From Microbacterium sp. Se63.02b (GTDB lineage Bacteria > Actinomycetota > Actinomycetes > Actinomycetales > Microbacteriaceae): a stretch of 64,000 nt of DNA. This document shows, piece by piece, positions 23,045 through 32,739 of this stretch; positions within the stretch are counted from its first letter, which is position 1, and every line of letters begins with the position of its first letter. The position numbers and the translations under genes were made by a program. Below the pieces are notes generated by a model. It made no database searches. It had not been told where the DNA came from and saw nothing but the letters and a program-made list of their open reading frames with translations. The stretch lies in NCBI RefSeq assembly GCF_014171575.1, contig NZ_CP050453.1, forward strand, positions 2,170,001 to 2,234,000, written 5' to 3'.

Positions 23045-23536
23045 ATGTATCAGGTGAGTAGGACTACCCCCCATTCAAACACCCTTACGGGGTGGCGAGA
23101 ATGGGTGAGCCTGCCCGATCTCGGGGTCGACTGGCTCAAAGCCAAGATCGACACGGGCGCGCGCACGTCTTCCCTGCACGCATTCGACGTCGTGGAGTTC
23201 GAGCAGGACGACCAGCCCTGGGTCCGCTTCAAGGTCAAACCCTGGCAGGACAGCCAGGAGGACGCGGTGGTCGTCGAGTGTCCTGTACACGATCGTCGCG
23301 CGGTGCGCAGCTCCTCAGGACATGCGCAGGAACGGTTCGTCGTCGAGCTGCTGATCCGACTCGTCGACCGGGAGGTCCTCGCCGAGGTGACGCTCAGCAA
23401 CCGCGACGAGATGGGCTTCCGCATGCTCATCGGCCGGGAAGCTCTGCGACAGGGATTCTCCGTCGACCCGGCACGGTCGTTCCTCGGCGGCCGCGCACCA
23501 CGGGAAGCGCGTCGCCGCAACCGCGGCAGGGCCTGA
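23045..23536 (+). CDS. RimB-like ATP-dependent zinc protease family (retropepsin-like)
   Basis: This 163-residue protein of the Zn_protease family (PF05618) contains KIDTGARTSSLHA with the aspartate-protease DTGA motif. It also has VEFEQDDQPWVRFKV, RLVDREVLAEVTLSNRDEM and GREALRQGFSVDPARSFL, all typical of RimB. In Pseudomonas, RimB acts with RimK to control glutamylation of ribosomal protein S6. Pairing with a divergent rimK here fits the same modify/trim logic. The start could also be the GTG at 23054. The last residues are very basic (REARRRNRGRA). Confidence 0.82.
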   Translation: MYQVSRTTPHSNTLTGWREWVSLPDLGVDWLKAKIDTGARTSSLHAFDVVEFEQDDQPWVRFKVKPWQDSQEDAVVVECPVHDRRAVRSSSGHAQERFVVELLIRLVDREVLAEVTLSNRDEMGFRMLIGREALRQGFSVDPARSFLGGRAPREARRRNRGRA

Positions 23537-23543
23537 TCACGGC

Positions 23544-23972
23544 TCAGGTGCGGATCAGGATCGTGCCGACCGCCTTGTCGTGGAGGCCTCGCTGATCCGC
23601 ATCCCAGATGACCGCTGGCACCACGACCACGAGGAGCAGCGTGCGGACGATCGGACGCCACAGCCCGATCCACCCGCCGTCGCGTCGGACCAGACGCATC
23701 CCGAGGATCCGGTGGCCAGGGCTTCCGCCCGCCGTCGGTATGAAGACGATCTGCAGGACAGCGAACACGAGCATCGGGGCGAACTGCGTCAGTCCGGCCT
23801 CGGTGGGCAGCGCGAACTGGTCGTAACCGAGGAAACCCGTCGCGATGATCGTGGCAGCCGCGTAGTCGATCAGGAGTGCTCCGATGCGACGACCGGGACG
23901 TGCGATGCTCCCGGAACCGGATTCGGGGAGCCCGAGTCGCTCGCCGGGGTACGTGTTCACAGCATCCGTCAC
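23544..23972 (-). CDS. RDD family membrane protein
   Basis: This 142-residue RDD-domain protein (PF06271) has the family signature RPGRRIGALLIDYAAATII at the first membrane helix. A second helix, TQFAPMLVFAVLQIVFI, is followed by SPGHRILGMRLVRRDGG, and the third helix is TLLLVVVVPAVIW. The C-terminus has LHDKAVGTILIRT, again typical. Function is unknown; some RDD proteins are linked to ion transport. In Streptomyces and Mycobacterium an RDD gene also lies just upstream of and divergent from glnA, as here. Confidence 0.88.
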   Translation of the reverse strand: MTDAVNTYPGERLGLPESGSGSIARPGRRIGALLIDYAAATIIATGFLGYDQFALPTEAGLTQFAPMLVFAVLQIVFIPTAGGSPGHRILGMRLVRRDGGWIGLWRPIVRTLLLVVVVPAVIWDADQRGLHDKAVGTILIRT

Positions 23973-24020
23973 TCCCCCAGCCTATCGAGGGTCACAGACG
24001 GCCCCGTCCCGTCGGCTCCT

Positions 24021-24058
24021 GTAACACGCCCGAAACAAAGCGGATACCGTAGAGAAAT
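24021..24058 (+). promoter_or_regulatory. GlnR-like operator upstream of glnA
   Basis: Four 5-mers occur with exactly six bases between each: GTAAC, GAAAC, GATAC and GAAAT. The Streptomyces GlnR site is gTnAc-n6-GaAAc, often doubled. The first pair matches fully, and the second pair has one mismatch in each half. It ends 61 bases before the glnA start. This supports nitrogen control of glnA by a GlnR-type regulator, though no glnR gene is in the window. Confidence 0.7.
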
Positions 24059-24119
24059 CCCCCGTCCGTACTCTGCAGAATGGCCGTGAAGCCATCGATC
24101 CGCATTACAGGAGTCGTAC

Positions 24120-25544
24120 ATGTTCAAAGATTCGTCCGAGGTACTGGCCTACATCAAGGAGAACGACGTCAAGTTCCTTGACATCCGTTTCACCGATCTC
24201 CCGGGTGTACAGCAGCACTTCAACATTCCTGCATCGACTGTGGACGAGGCGTTCTTCACGGACGGCCAGCTGTTCGACGGCTCCTCGATCCGCGGCTTCG
24301 CGAGCATCCACGAGTCCGACATGCAGCTCATCCCGGATGTCACGACGGCCTACGTCGACCCGTTCCGCGAGGCCAGCACTCTCGTGATGCTGTTCGACAT
24401 CTACAACCCCCGCACCGGCGAGATCTACTCCAAGGACCCGCGTCAGGTCGCCAAGAAGGCCGAGAAGTACCTGGCCTCGACCGGCATCGCCGACACCGCC
24501 TTCTTCGCCCCCGAGGCGGAGTTCTACATCTTCGACGACGTGCGCTACTCGGTCACCGCCGGCGAGAGCTTCTACAAGGTCGACTCCGAAGAGGCCGCCT
24601 GGAACACCGGCCGTGAGGAAGAGGGCGGGAACCTCGCCAACAAGACGCCGTACAAGGGCGGATACTTCCCGGTCAGCCCGGTCGACAAGACCGCCGACCT
24701 GCGCGACGACATCACCCTCAAGCTGATCGAGGCGGGATTCATCCTCGAGCGCTCGCATCACGAGGTCGGCACGGCAGGGCAGCAGGAGATCAACTACCGC
24801 TTCGACACCATGGTGCACGCGGCGGATGACATCCTGAAGTTCAAGTACATCGTCAAGAACACCGCCAACGAGTGGGGCAAGGTCGCGACCTTCATGCCGA
24901 AGCCGCTCTACGGCGACAACGGTTCGGGCATGCACACCCACCAGTCGCTGTGGAACGACGGCAAGCCGCTGTTCTACGACGAGGCAGGCTACGGCCAGCT
25001 GAGCGACATCGCGCGCTGGTACATCGGCGGAATCCTGGCACATGCGCCGGCGCTGCTCGCGTTCACGAACCCCACGCTGAACAGCTACCACCGCCTGGTC
25101 AAGGGCTTCGAGGCTCCGGTGAACCTGGTGTACTCGGCGGGCAACCGCTCCGCCGCGATCCGCATCCCGATCACGGGCTCCAACCCGAAGGCGAAGCGCA
25201 TCGAGTTCCGTGCTCCCGACGCGTCGGGCAACCCGTACCTCGCCTTCGCCGCGCAGCTCATGGCGGGCCTCGACGGCATCAAGAACCGCATCGAGCCGCA
25301 CGAGCCGGTCGACAAGGACCTCTACGAGCTCCCGCCCGAGGAGGCCAAGGACATCCCCCAGGTGCCGAACTCCCTGCTCGACTCGCTCGACGCGCTGGCG
25401 GCCGACCACCAGTTCCTCCTCGAGGGCGGCGTGTTCACCAAGGAGCTCATCGAGACCTGGATCTCGTACAAGTACGAGAACGAGATCCTGCCGATGGCCC
25501 AGCGCCCGCACCCCTTCGAGTACGAGCTGTACTTCGGCGTCTGA
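24120..25544 (+). CDS. glnA: glutamine synthetase type I
   Basis: This is the main ammonia-assimilating enzyme (glutamate + NH3 + ATP to glutamine), a dodecamer of 474 residues. Visible motifs are [25 protein letters not shown], the ATP and glutamate site [55 protein letters not shown] and the adenylylation site [13 protein letters not shown] with Tyr402. GlnE, encoded at 29756-32731, is the expected adenylyltransferase. The ribosome binding site is AGGAG, and the promoter region carries a GlnR-like box at 24021-24058. It is a single-gene unit ended by the hairpin at 25570. Confidence 0.97.
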   Translation: MFKDSSEVLAYIKENDVKFLDIRFTDLPGVQQHFNIPASTVDEAFFTDGQLFDGSSIRGFASIHESDMQLIPDVTTAYVDPFREASTLVMLFDIYNPRTGEIYSKDPRQVAKKAEKYLASTGIADTAFFAPEAEFYIFDDVRYSVTAGESFYKVDSEEAAWNTGREEEGGNLANKTPYKGGYFPVSPVDKTADLRDDITLKLIEAGFILERSHHEVGTAGQQEINYRFDTMVHAADDILKFKYIVKNTANEWGKVATFMPKPLYGDNGSGMHTHQSLWNDGKPLFYDEAGYGQLSDIARWYIGGILAHAPALLAFTNPTLNSYHRLVKGFEAPVNLVYSAGNRSAAIRIPITGSNPKAKRIEFRAPDASGNPYLAFAAQLMAGLDGIKNRIEPHEPVDKDLYELPPEEAKDIPQVPNSLLDSLDALAADHQFLLEGGVFTKELIETWISYKYENEILPMAQRPHPFEYELYFGV

Positions 25545-25569
25545 TCCACCGGACTCCGCAGAGTCTCCC

Positions 25570-25605
25570 GAAGAGCCCGTCACGGTCCGCCGTGGCGGGC
25601 TCTTC
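25570..25605 (+). terminator. glnA terminator
   Basis: A hairpin with outer arms GAAGAGCCCG/CGGGCTCTTC and inner arms CACGG/CCGTG lies 26 bases after the glnA stop. Confidence 0.8.
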
Positions 25606-25657
25606 TGCATCCCGCGCAACAGCATCCGCCGTGCTGATCTCGCGCTAGGCTCTGCGC

Positions 25658-25930
25658 ATGTCCGAACCCGACGCTGAGCCGACCCCGTCGCTGATCCAGC
25701 AGCGCCTCGAACTGGGACGCTGGCGTCTGGGTGCGCTGATCATGATGATCGGCTGGGGCGTGATGACCGTACTTCGCGCGATCACGTTCGATGCGGGCTC
25801 GATCGTCGACGGGGTCATGCTGATCGTCACGTTCGCCCTCGCGCTCTACGGCGTGAAACTCTGGTTCGACTACCGTCGCAAGGTCCGTGCATTCGAAGAC
25901 GAGCACGGGCCGGACGCGGGCAGACAATAG
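25658..25930 (+). CDS. small two-helix membrane protein
   Basis: This 90-residue protein is not assigned to a known family. An N-terminal cytoplasmic part (SEPDAEPTPSLIQQRLELGRW in two halves) precedes two hydrophobic helices at about 28-46 (LGALIMMIGWGVMTVL) and 51-70 (IVDGVMLIVTFALALYGV). The charged tail is FDYRRKVRAFEDEHG. Codon use matches the neighbours. It lies between glnA and the Ser/Thr kinase; a 203-base gap downstream holds no gene I can recognise. Confidence 0.65.
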   Translation: MSEPDAEPTPSLIQQRLELGRWRLGALIMMIGWGVMTVLRAITFDAGSIVDGVMLIVTFALALYGVKLWFDYRRKVRAFEDEHGPDAGRQ

Positions 25931-26133
25931 TAGCGGCGCGCGACGTCGCCCGTGGCGACGCTGATGCGGTGCGCGGTGTCCTGCGGAGCGAGGCGGGCAC
26001 TCGTCGAACCGCCGCCGCGCCTCCGGCTTGCAGGTCGCGGTCTCGGCGTCAAGCCCGGTGCCCCGCGTGCGCGGCACCCGTAGTCTCTCCGGAGTCGCAG
26101 GGATGACCCGATCCGTGCGGCCAGGAGGCAGCG

Positions 26134-27513
26134 ATGTGGACCGAGGATGCGGCGCCGACCGAGGCGCTGCTCGATGCACGCTATCGCCTCGCCGAGATGG
26201 TCGGCGAGGGCGGCATGGCGACCGTCTTCCGCGCCGAGGACGTTCTCCTGGGCCGAACAGTCGCGGTCAAGGTGATCCGACGCGAGCCTCGCTCCGTGAT
26301 GGGCTCAGCAGATCGCGCCCACACCGAGAAGGCGCTGCTCGCCTCCCTCAATCATCCCTGCCTGGTGACACTGCTCGATGCCAAGCTGGATCCGGGGAGC
26401 GAACAGTATCTGGTGATGGAGTTCGTCGCCGGGCCCGCCCTCAGCACGAGGATGGCACGGTCACCCATCCCTCCCGCGGAGGTCGCCCACATCGGGGCCG
26501 ACATCGCCGAGGCGCTGCACGCGGTGCACGCGGCCGGCATCGTGCACCGCGACGTGAAACCGTCGAACGTGCTTCTCGTGCCGCCCTCATCCGACGGCGA
26601 CCGCTGGCGTGCGAAACTCGCGGACTTCGGCATCGCGTGCGCACTGGACGCGTCCCGGGTCACCTCCCCCGGGTTCGTCCTCGGCACGGTGGCCTACATG
26701 GCACCCGAGCAGCTTCGGAACGCGGACATCCGTCCGTCGCTCGATATCTATGCGCTCGGACTCGTGCTGCTCGAGGCTCTGACCGGACAGCCGGGTTTCC
26801 CCTCCGGGCTCGGCGTGCAGTCGGCTCTGGCGCGACTGCACATCCCCCCGGACATCCCCGAGACGCTCGGACCCGAGTGGGTCGCCCTTCTCACCCGGAT
26901 GACCGCTCTCGATCCCCACACCCGTCCGCATGCGCTCGAGGCGGCGCGCTCGATCAGAGACCTGGCCGCCGTCGCGCGACCGCGGATCGCCGCCGTCGCG
27001 CCGTCGTCTGGCGAACCAGCGCGTACGAGACCTCTGCCTGCCGTCGACGCGCAGACGCTCGAGCACTCGACACGCAGGCTCCGCCGTCGACCGGATGCAC
27101 GTCGTCGGAGACGTCTCGGCCTCGTGGGCGCTGCGGTCGCCGCAGTGATCGTCGGATCGACGGCCTCGGTCGCGTGGATGACCAGCGGAAGCGCGGAGCC
27201 GGAGATCGCACGAACGGCTGCGACAGCTCCCCCACGGCAGGACCCTGCAGTGGTTCCTGCCGGGCAGTCGGAGCCCACGCCGCAGGAGCCGACCGCGGTG
27301 ACGCCCGTATCGTCGAACGACGACAGCCAGACACCCGGAACCGACAAGGGGTCGGGCGACACGGACAAACCAGGCCAGCACAAACCAGGCCAGCACAAAC
27401 CAGGCAAGGACAAGCCAGGCAAGGACAAGCCAGGCGAGGACAAACCAGGCAAGGGCAAGCCCGGCGCGGAGAACTCCGGCGCGGACAAGCCGGGCACGGA
27501 CCCCGACAAGTGA
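26134..27513 (+). CDS. membrane Ser/Thr protein kinase with KPGxD repeat tail
   Basis: This 459-residue Hanks-type kinase phosphorylates proteins on Ser/Thr; the target is unknown. The kinase domain (about 17-280) shows the glycine loop VGEGGMATVFRAE, Lys46 in VAVKVI, HRDVKPSNVL, DFGIA and YMAPEQL, so it should be active. A juxtamembrane basic stretch RRRPDARRRRR leads to one membrane helix (LVGAAVAAVIVGSTASVAW). The outside part has no PASTA domain. Instead it is Pro/Thr-rich and ends in nine 5-residue repeats of the KPGKD kind. This tail could interact with cell-wall polymers, but that is conjecture. Confidence 0.9.
   Translation: MWTEDAAPTEALLDARYRLAEMVGEGGMATVFRAEDVLLGRTVAVKVIRREPRSVMGSADRAHTEKALLASLNHPCLVTLLDAKLDPGSEQYLVMEFVAGPALSTRMARSPIPPAEVAHIGADIAEALHAVHAAGIVHRDVKPSNVLLVPPSSDGDRWRAKLADFGIACALDASRVTSPGFVLGTVAYMAPEQLRNADIRPSLDIYALGLVLLEALTGQPGFPSGLGVQSALARLHIPPDIPETLGPEWVALLTRMTALDPHTRPHALEAARSIRDLAAVARPRIAAVAPSSGEPARTRPLPAVDAQTLEHSTRRLRRRPDARRRRRLGLVGAAVAAVIVGSTASVAWMTSGSAEPEIARTAATAPPRQDPAVVPAGQSEPTPQEPTAVTPVSSNDDSQTPGTDKGSGDTDKPGQHKPGQHKPGKDKPGKDKPGEDKPGKGKPGAENSGADKPGTDPDK
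27367..27501 (+). repeat. nine 15-base tandem repeats encoding KPG-x-x
   Basis: Nine consecutive 15-base units encode KPGQH (2), KPGKD (2), KPGED, KPGKG, KPGAE, NSGAD and KPGTD at the end of the kinase gene. The first five units are most alike at DNA level (variants of AAACCAGGCAAGGAC), so copy number may vary between strains. Confidence 0.9.
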
Positions 27514-27606
27514 TCCGGCACCGCCCGTGAGGACGCAGGGTGTCGCTCAGTGCGCGCGTGGCCCGCGTGGAGGAAGATCGACTGAGTCCGGAAAGAGGGA
27601 GGGCCC

Positions 27607-28752
27607 ATGCGCCGCAAGAGAGTGATCGCGCCCAACGAACCGCAGACGACGGCGGCCCAGCGCAGATCGACGACCACGGTCGTCGCCGCAGCACGCGCCA
27701 ACCCGTTCATGTTCGGTCTGCTCGGCGCCCTCGGCGTGCTGGTGGCGCTGGCCATCGGCGGGATCGTCGACCAGCTCGCCACCGTGCTCGTCTACATCGG
27801 CGTCGCGCTCTTCCTCGCGCTGGGCCTGGATCCGATCGTCACGTTCATCGAGAAGAAGCTCCCCCGCCCAGCGGCCGTGACCATCGTGGTCGCCGTGGTC
27901 ATCCTCGCCTTCGCCGGCATCATCCTCGCGATCGTCCCCGTGCTCGTCGAACAGATCGGCAACCTCATCAAGGACGGCCCGAAGATGGTCGAGGAGTTCA
28001 TGGACAGCCAGTGGTTCAAGGATGTGAGCGGGCAGTTCGGCACGACCATCCAGGACGCGGCGCAGGGCGTGCTCGACTTCGTCCAGGATCCGGACAACTT
28101 CCTCGACATCGGCGGCGGCGTCTTCGCGGTCGGGGCGGGCATCGCCGGCGGTCTCACCGGGGTCACGATCGTCCTGATCCTGACGCTGTATTTCATGGCG
28201 TCACTGCGCGGCATGAAGCGCACAGCCGCGCGCTTCGTCCCCGCCTACCAGCGCGACACCTTCAGCGAGCTCCTCGAGGACGTCTCGGGCGCGGTCGGCC
28301 GCTACGTGATGGGGCAGGCGAGCCTGGCGCTCATCAACGGCGTGCTGAGCCTGATCGTCCTCTCGATCATCGGAGCCCCCGTCCCGGCGCTCCTCGCGCT
28401 CATCGCCTTCATCGGATCGATGATCCCCCTCGTCGGAACGCTCACGGCCTCGATCATCAACTCGTTGATCTGCCTGTTCGTCTCACCCGTGACGGCTCTC
28501 ATCGCGTTCGGGTACTACCTCGTCTACATGCAGATCGAGGCATATGTCCTCTCGCCACGCATCATGAGCCGTGCGGTTGCGGTGCCGGGAGCCCTGGTGG
28601 TGATCGCTGCCGTCGCCGGCGGTGCCCTCGGCGGCATCCTCGGTGCGCTCGTCGCCATCCCCATCGCGGCGAGCATCATCATCATCGTCCAGAAGGTGAT
28701 CTTCCCCTCCCAGGATCGGAAGAAGGCACCGCCGGTGATCACCACGTCCTGA
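27607..28752 (+). CDS. AI-2E family transporter
   Basis: This 381-residue polytopic membrane protein belongs to the AI-2E/TqsA/PerM family (PF01594). Hydrophobic segments are grouped near the N-terminus (FMFGLLGALGVLVALAIGG and the following two helices). A soluble central region (IKDGPKMVEEFMDSQWFKDV to VQDPDNFLDIGG) comes next, then a C-terminal helix bundle with LIAFIGSMIPLVGT and YLVYMQIEAYVLSPRIMSR, the strongest family signature. Some members export autoinducer-2, others act in ion homeostasis; substrate cannot be told from sequence. A ribosome binding site GGGAGGG precedes the ATG. Confidence 0.9.
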   Translation: MRRKRVIAPNEPQTTAAQRRSTTTVVAAARANPFMFGLLGALGVLVALAIGGIVDQLATVLVYIGVALFLALGLDPIVTFIEKKLPRPAAVTIVVAVVILAFAGIILAIVPVLVEQIGNLIKDGPKMVEEFMDSQWFKDVSGQFGTTIQDAAQGVLDFVQDPDNFLDIGGGVFAVGAGIAGGLTGVTIVLILTLYFMASLRGMKRTAARFVPAYQRDTFSELLEDVSGAVGRYVMGQASLALINGVLSLIVLSIIGAPVPALLALIAFIGSMIPLVGTLTASIINSLICLFVSPVTALIAFGYYLVYMQIEAYVLSPRIMSRAVAVPGALVVIAAVAGGALGGILGALVAIPIAASIIIIVQKVIFPSQDRKKAPPVITTS

Positions 28753-28784
28753 CGGCCAGGGCACCCGCGCTCCGGGGCGATGTC

Positions 28785-29705
28785 TCAGCGCACGAGCAGC
28801 GCGCCCGGCTCGACGCGCACGTCGAATGCCGAGACCTCGCCCATCTCCTCGCCGTCGATCTCGAACACGAGAGGCGTCTTCAGCTCGACCGACACGGTCT
28901 CGACAGGGAGGTGACGCGCGGAGTCCGTGCTGACGGCTTCATCCGTGGCTCCGAAGATCCGACGGATCCCGTTGTCCCACACGAAGGAGCGGAGGGTCTC
29001 CAGCCATTGGAGCGCGCCATCCGCGCTGATCATGAGCACGTCGAGCTTTCCGTCATCGAGGACCGCGTCCGGAAGCAGGCGGATTCCGCCCTGCACCATC
29101 CCACAGTTGCCGATGAGCATCGTGTGCCCGCGCACAGCGACCGCCTTGTCCCCATCGATGGCGATCGTGAGATCGGTCATCTCCGTGCCGGCGAGGGCAC
29201 GCCCCATCGCCTCGACGTAGGCCAGCCATCCTGCTTTCGACTTGAGATCGTCATCGGTCTCCACCAGCATCTGCGCGTCGATGCCGAAACCCACCATCAC
29301 CGCGAAAGCATGTTCCGTGCCGTCGTACGACACCCATCCGAGGTCGATACGACGAGGCTCTCCGTCGCGGATCCGCTCGAGAGCCGCTGTCACGTTGTTC
29401 AACGGGACCTCGAGGTTGCGCGCGAGGAGGTTTCCCGTGCCCTGCGGAACGATGCCGAGTGCGGTATCCGAGCCGGCGAGCGACTCCGCGACCGCGCGGA
29501 CCGTGCCGTCGCCGCCCACGGCGATGACGATCTCCCTGCCGTCTTCGAGCGCCTCGCGGGCCATGCCCCTGCCCGGATCCTCCGGCGTGGTCTCCCACCA
29601 GCGGATGTCCTGCTGATCGCCGAACACCTCGTTCACGGCTGTCTGCAGAACCCCCTTCTCGACCTTCGAAGGGTTCCAGATGATGCCGATGCGCGAGTGG
29701 GTCAT
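28785..29705 (-). CDS. diacylglycerol/lipid kinase family protein
   Basis: This 306-residue member of the DAGK catalytic family (PF00781) probably phosphorylates a lipid. The nucleotide-binding motif is IVIAVGGDGTVRAVAESL, followed by GIVPQGTGNLLARNLEVP and the C-domain segment MLIGNCGMVQGGIRLLPDAVLDDG, typical of the DgkB/YegS group. The start MTHSRIGIIWNP at 29705 fits family N-termini; the open frame upstream overlaps glnE and is ignored. It follows glnE by 50 bases on the same strand and is probably cotranscribed. It converges with the AI-2E gene. Confidence 0.9.
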   Translation of the reverse strand: MTHSRIGIIWNPSKVEKGVLQTAVNEVFGDQQDIRWWETTPEDPGRGMAREALEDGREIVIAVGGDGTVRAVAESLAGSDTALGIVPQGTGNLLARNLEVPLNNVTAALERIRDGEPRRIDLGWVSYDGTEHAFAVMVGFGIDAQMLVETDDDLKSKAGWLAYVEAMGRALAGTEMTDLTIAIDGDKAVAVRGHTMLIGNCGMVQGGIRLLPDAVLDDGKLDVLMISADGALQWLETLRSFVWDNGIRRIFGATDEAVSTDSARHLPVETVSVELKTPLVFEIDGEEMGEVSAFDVRVEPGALLVR

Positions 29706-29755
29706 ATCGTCAGCTTGCGACAGGACGTCCGATACCGCAAACTCATCGCCGCGGC

Positions 29756-32731
29756 CTACCCGTAGAACAACTGCTCGAACGTCCTCCTGGCGCGCCGCGT
29801 CACCCCGAGATAGTCCTCTTCGAGCTCGCTCGCCGAACGATCGGGGTACCCGAGCAGGCGTCCGATCGCATCGAGCTGCCGGCGATCCGCAGGGAGGACA
29901 TCGCTGGTCTGGCCGGTGAGCAGGGTGATCGCCGACCGGAGCCGACTCGAGAGCAACCACGCCTCACGCAGACGCACGGCGTCCTCCTCGGGGACGAGGT
30001 CCGCGGCGACCGCCGCGTCCAGCGCTCCGAGCGTCGATGTCGTGCGCAGACCGGGTACGGCATACGCGTGCTGGAGTTGAAGCAGCTGCACCAGCCACTC
30101 GACGTCGCTGAGAGTTCCAGGGCCGAGTTTGAGATGCCGTCGAGGATCGGCTCCCTGAGGCAGGCGCTCCCCTTCGACCCGGGCTTTGATCCGCTTGATC
30201 TCGCGCGTGCCCTGCAGATCGACCGACTCCGGGTAGCGGATCGCGTCGGCCAGGGTCATGAAGCGCGCGATGAGCTTCGCGCTGCCTGCCACTCCCCTCG
30301 CCCGCAGCAGCGCCTGCGCCTCCCATGACAGCGACCAGCGGCGGTAGTACTCGGCGTAGGCGTCGAGCGACCGCACCAGAGGCCCGTTCCGGCCCTCTGG
30401 ACGCAACCCGGCGTCCAGATCGAGGGGAAGGCGGTGATCCGTGAGCTGTTCCCGCAGGCCGGCAACGATCTGCGTCGCATGGCGTTGCGCACGCTGGGGT
30501 CGACGCCGTTCGCGTCGTAGACGTACAGGATGTCCGCGTCCGACCCGAAGCCGAGTTCGGCGCCGCCGAAGCGCCCCATCGCGATCACGGCGAAGTCCAG
30601 CGCCTCGTCCTGCGGCGGGACGACCTCACGCATCACCGCGCGCAGAGCAGCCTGGATCGTCGCCGCCGTGATCTCGGTGAGTGCCGTGGCGACCTCCTCG
30701 ATCGTGAGCACATCGAGCACGGCTCCCATCGCCGTGCGCAGGAGCTCGCGCCGGCGCAGGGCTCTGACGGCTCGCAGCGCATCGCCGATCGTGTCGTGTC
30801 GGGTCTGGATCGCACGCGCTTCGTCGTCCAGTGCCGATGCCCCGCGCGGACGCAAGCGCTCCGAGTTGTCGAGCCATGCCACCGACTCCGGGATCCACTC
30901 CAACAGTTCCCCGACGTACCGCGAGGACGACAGCAGGCGCGTCAGACTCTCGGCAGCCCCGGACGAGTCGCGCAGCATCCGCAGGAACCAGGGGTGTCGC
31001 CCAGACGCTCGCTGATGCGGCGGAACGCGAGGAGCGCGTAGTCGGGATCGCTGCCGTCGGCGAACCACCGCACCATGACCGGCATCAGATGCCGCTGGAT
31101 GGTCGCCTTGCGGCTGAGTCCGCTCGTGAGGGCGCCGATGTGACGCAGAGCCCCCGCTGGGTCCCGGAACCCGATCGCCGCCAGACGGTCGTGGGCCTGG
31201 GCGGCGGAGAGCGTGCGCTCTTCCTCCGGCAAACCGGCGACCGCGGAGAGCAGCGGCCGGTAGAACAGGCGCGTGTGGATCTCGCGCACCTCCCGACGCA
31301 CCGCCTCCCACCGCGCCCACACACCCCTCGCCGCTGTCGGCCAGCCCGGAACTGCGGGCGAGGATCCGCAGGCCCGCAGGCGTGCGCGGCATCAGGTGCG
31401 TGCGGCTGAGTTCCCGCAGCTGCAGCCGGTGCTCCATCAACCGCAGCAGACGGTAGTCGTCGGCGAAGGCTGCCGCATCCACGCGTCCGATGTACCCGCC
31501 TTCGACGAGGGCGTCGAGGCTCTCGAGGGTCCCGCGCGTGCGCAGCGACTCGTCGGTGAGCCCGTGCACGAGCTGCAGCAGCTGCACGGTGAACTCGATG
31601 TCGCGCAGTCCACCGGCGCCGAGCTTGAGCTGGTACGGCGCGTCCTCGGGATCGATGTGCTCCATCACGCGCTCACGCATCCGCTGCACGCTTTCGACGA
31701 AGTCCTCCCGAGCCGCACTCGACCAGATCTTCGGCTGCACGGCGGCGATGTACTCCGCACCGAGCTCGGGGTCGCCCGCGAGCGGCCGCGCCTTCAGGAG
31801 CGCCTGGAACTCCCAGCTCTTCGCCCAACGGTCGTAGTACGCCAGATGCGAGGCGAGAGAGCGGACCAACGCGCCCTGCTTCCCCTCGGGTCGCAGCGCG
31901 GCATCCACTTCCCACAGCGGGGGTTCCACCTCGATGGCGCTGAGATTGCGCATGGTCTCTCGTGCCAGGCGGGTGGCGATGTCGATGGCGCGAGCCTCGC
32001 TCACGGTCTCCTCGTCACGGCTGCCCCCCACGAAGATCACATCCACATCGCTGACGTAGTTCAGCTCCCGAGCCCCCGCCTTCCCCATGCCGATCACAGC
32101 GAGCCTGGTCGCGGCGAGGTCGGCGCGCGCGAACGCATCGCCGAGGCGCGTCCTGGCCACGGCGAGAGGGGGCTTCGAGAGCCGCTCCGGCGAGATCGGC
32201 CAGTGCGGCGGATACAGCAGCCACCACGTTCTGCGGTACCGCATGCATGAGGTCGTAGGCCGCGATGGCGGCCAGCTCGCGACGATAGGCGATTCGGATC
32301 GCCGCGATCGCGTCGTCATCCCCTGCTCGCGCGAACCCGTCACGGGCATCGACGGCTGCCAGCATCCGCTCCTGCAAGGCCTCCGCGGACGGGAGCACGT
32401 CGACCGCCTGCTCCAGCACCGTGAGCTCCTCCGGATGCCGCAGGAAGAACTCGGCCAAGCCCTCGGACGCACCGAAGACGCGCCAGACGCGCCGGCGTGT
32501 CGCCTCGTCGTCCAGGAGACGCCGCAACGGCGCCTCGTTCCGACGCGCGACCCGGAGGAGACCCCGCACGGCGGCGTCCGGATCCGCGGCGTCCGAGGCC
32601 TCCAGCAGCACCCCACGGGGTCGGTCGAGGATGGTCGCCAGCTCCGTCAGGGATGCGGCGGCCTCGCTCAGGTCGGCGAACCCGAGCCTGGCCAGGGCGG
32701 AGAGCGAGACGGAGTCGTCCGGGCGGGCCAT
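29756..32731 (-). CDS. glnE: bifunctional glutamine synthetase adenylyltransferase/deadenylylase (four indels)
   Basis: GlnE adds AMP to, or removes it from, glutamine synthetase, switching ammonia assimilation with nitrogen status. It has two nucleotidyltransferase modules: the N-terminal one with GMGKAGARELNYVSDVDV and the C-terminal one with AMGRFGGAELGFGSDADIL. Each is followed by a helical domain with similar ALRPEG...GALVRSL segments. Four single-base errors interrupt it: extra bases in the G run 32168-32172 and the C run 31324-31327, and missing bases at the G run 30991-30994 and near 30478. Corrected length is exactly 991 residues, as expected for the family. It starts 8 bases after the glnA2 stop, in the same operon. 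Confidence 0.92.
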
Positions 32732-32739
32732 GCCGGGCC

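Noticed and set aside
27367..27501. CRISPR-like array
   Set aside because: The repeats are contiguous, have no spacers and encode an in-frame peptide repeat.
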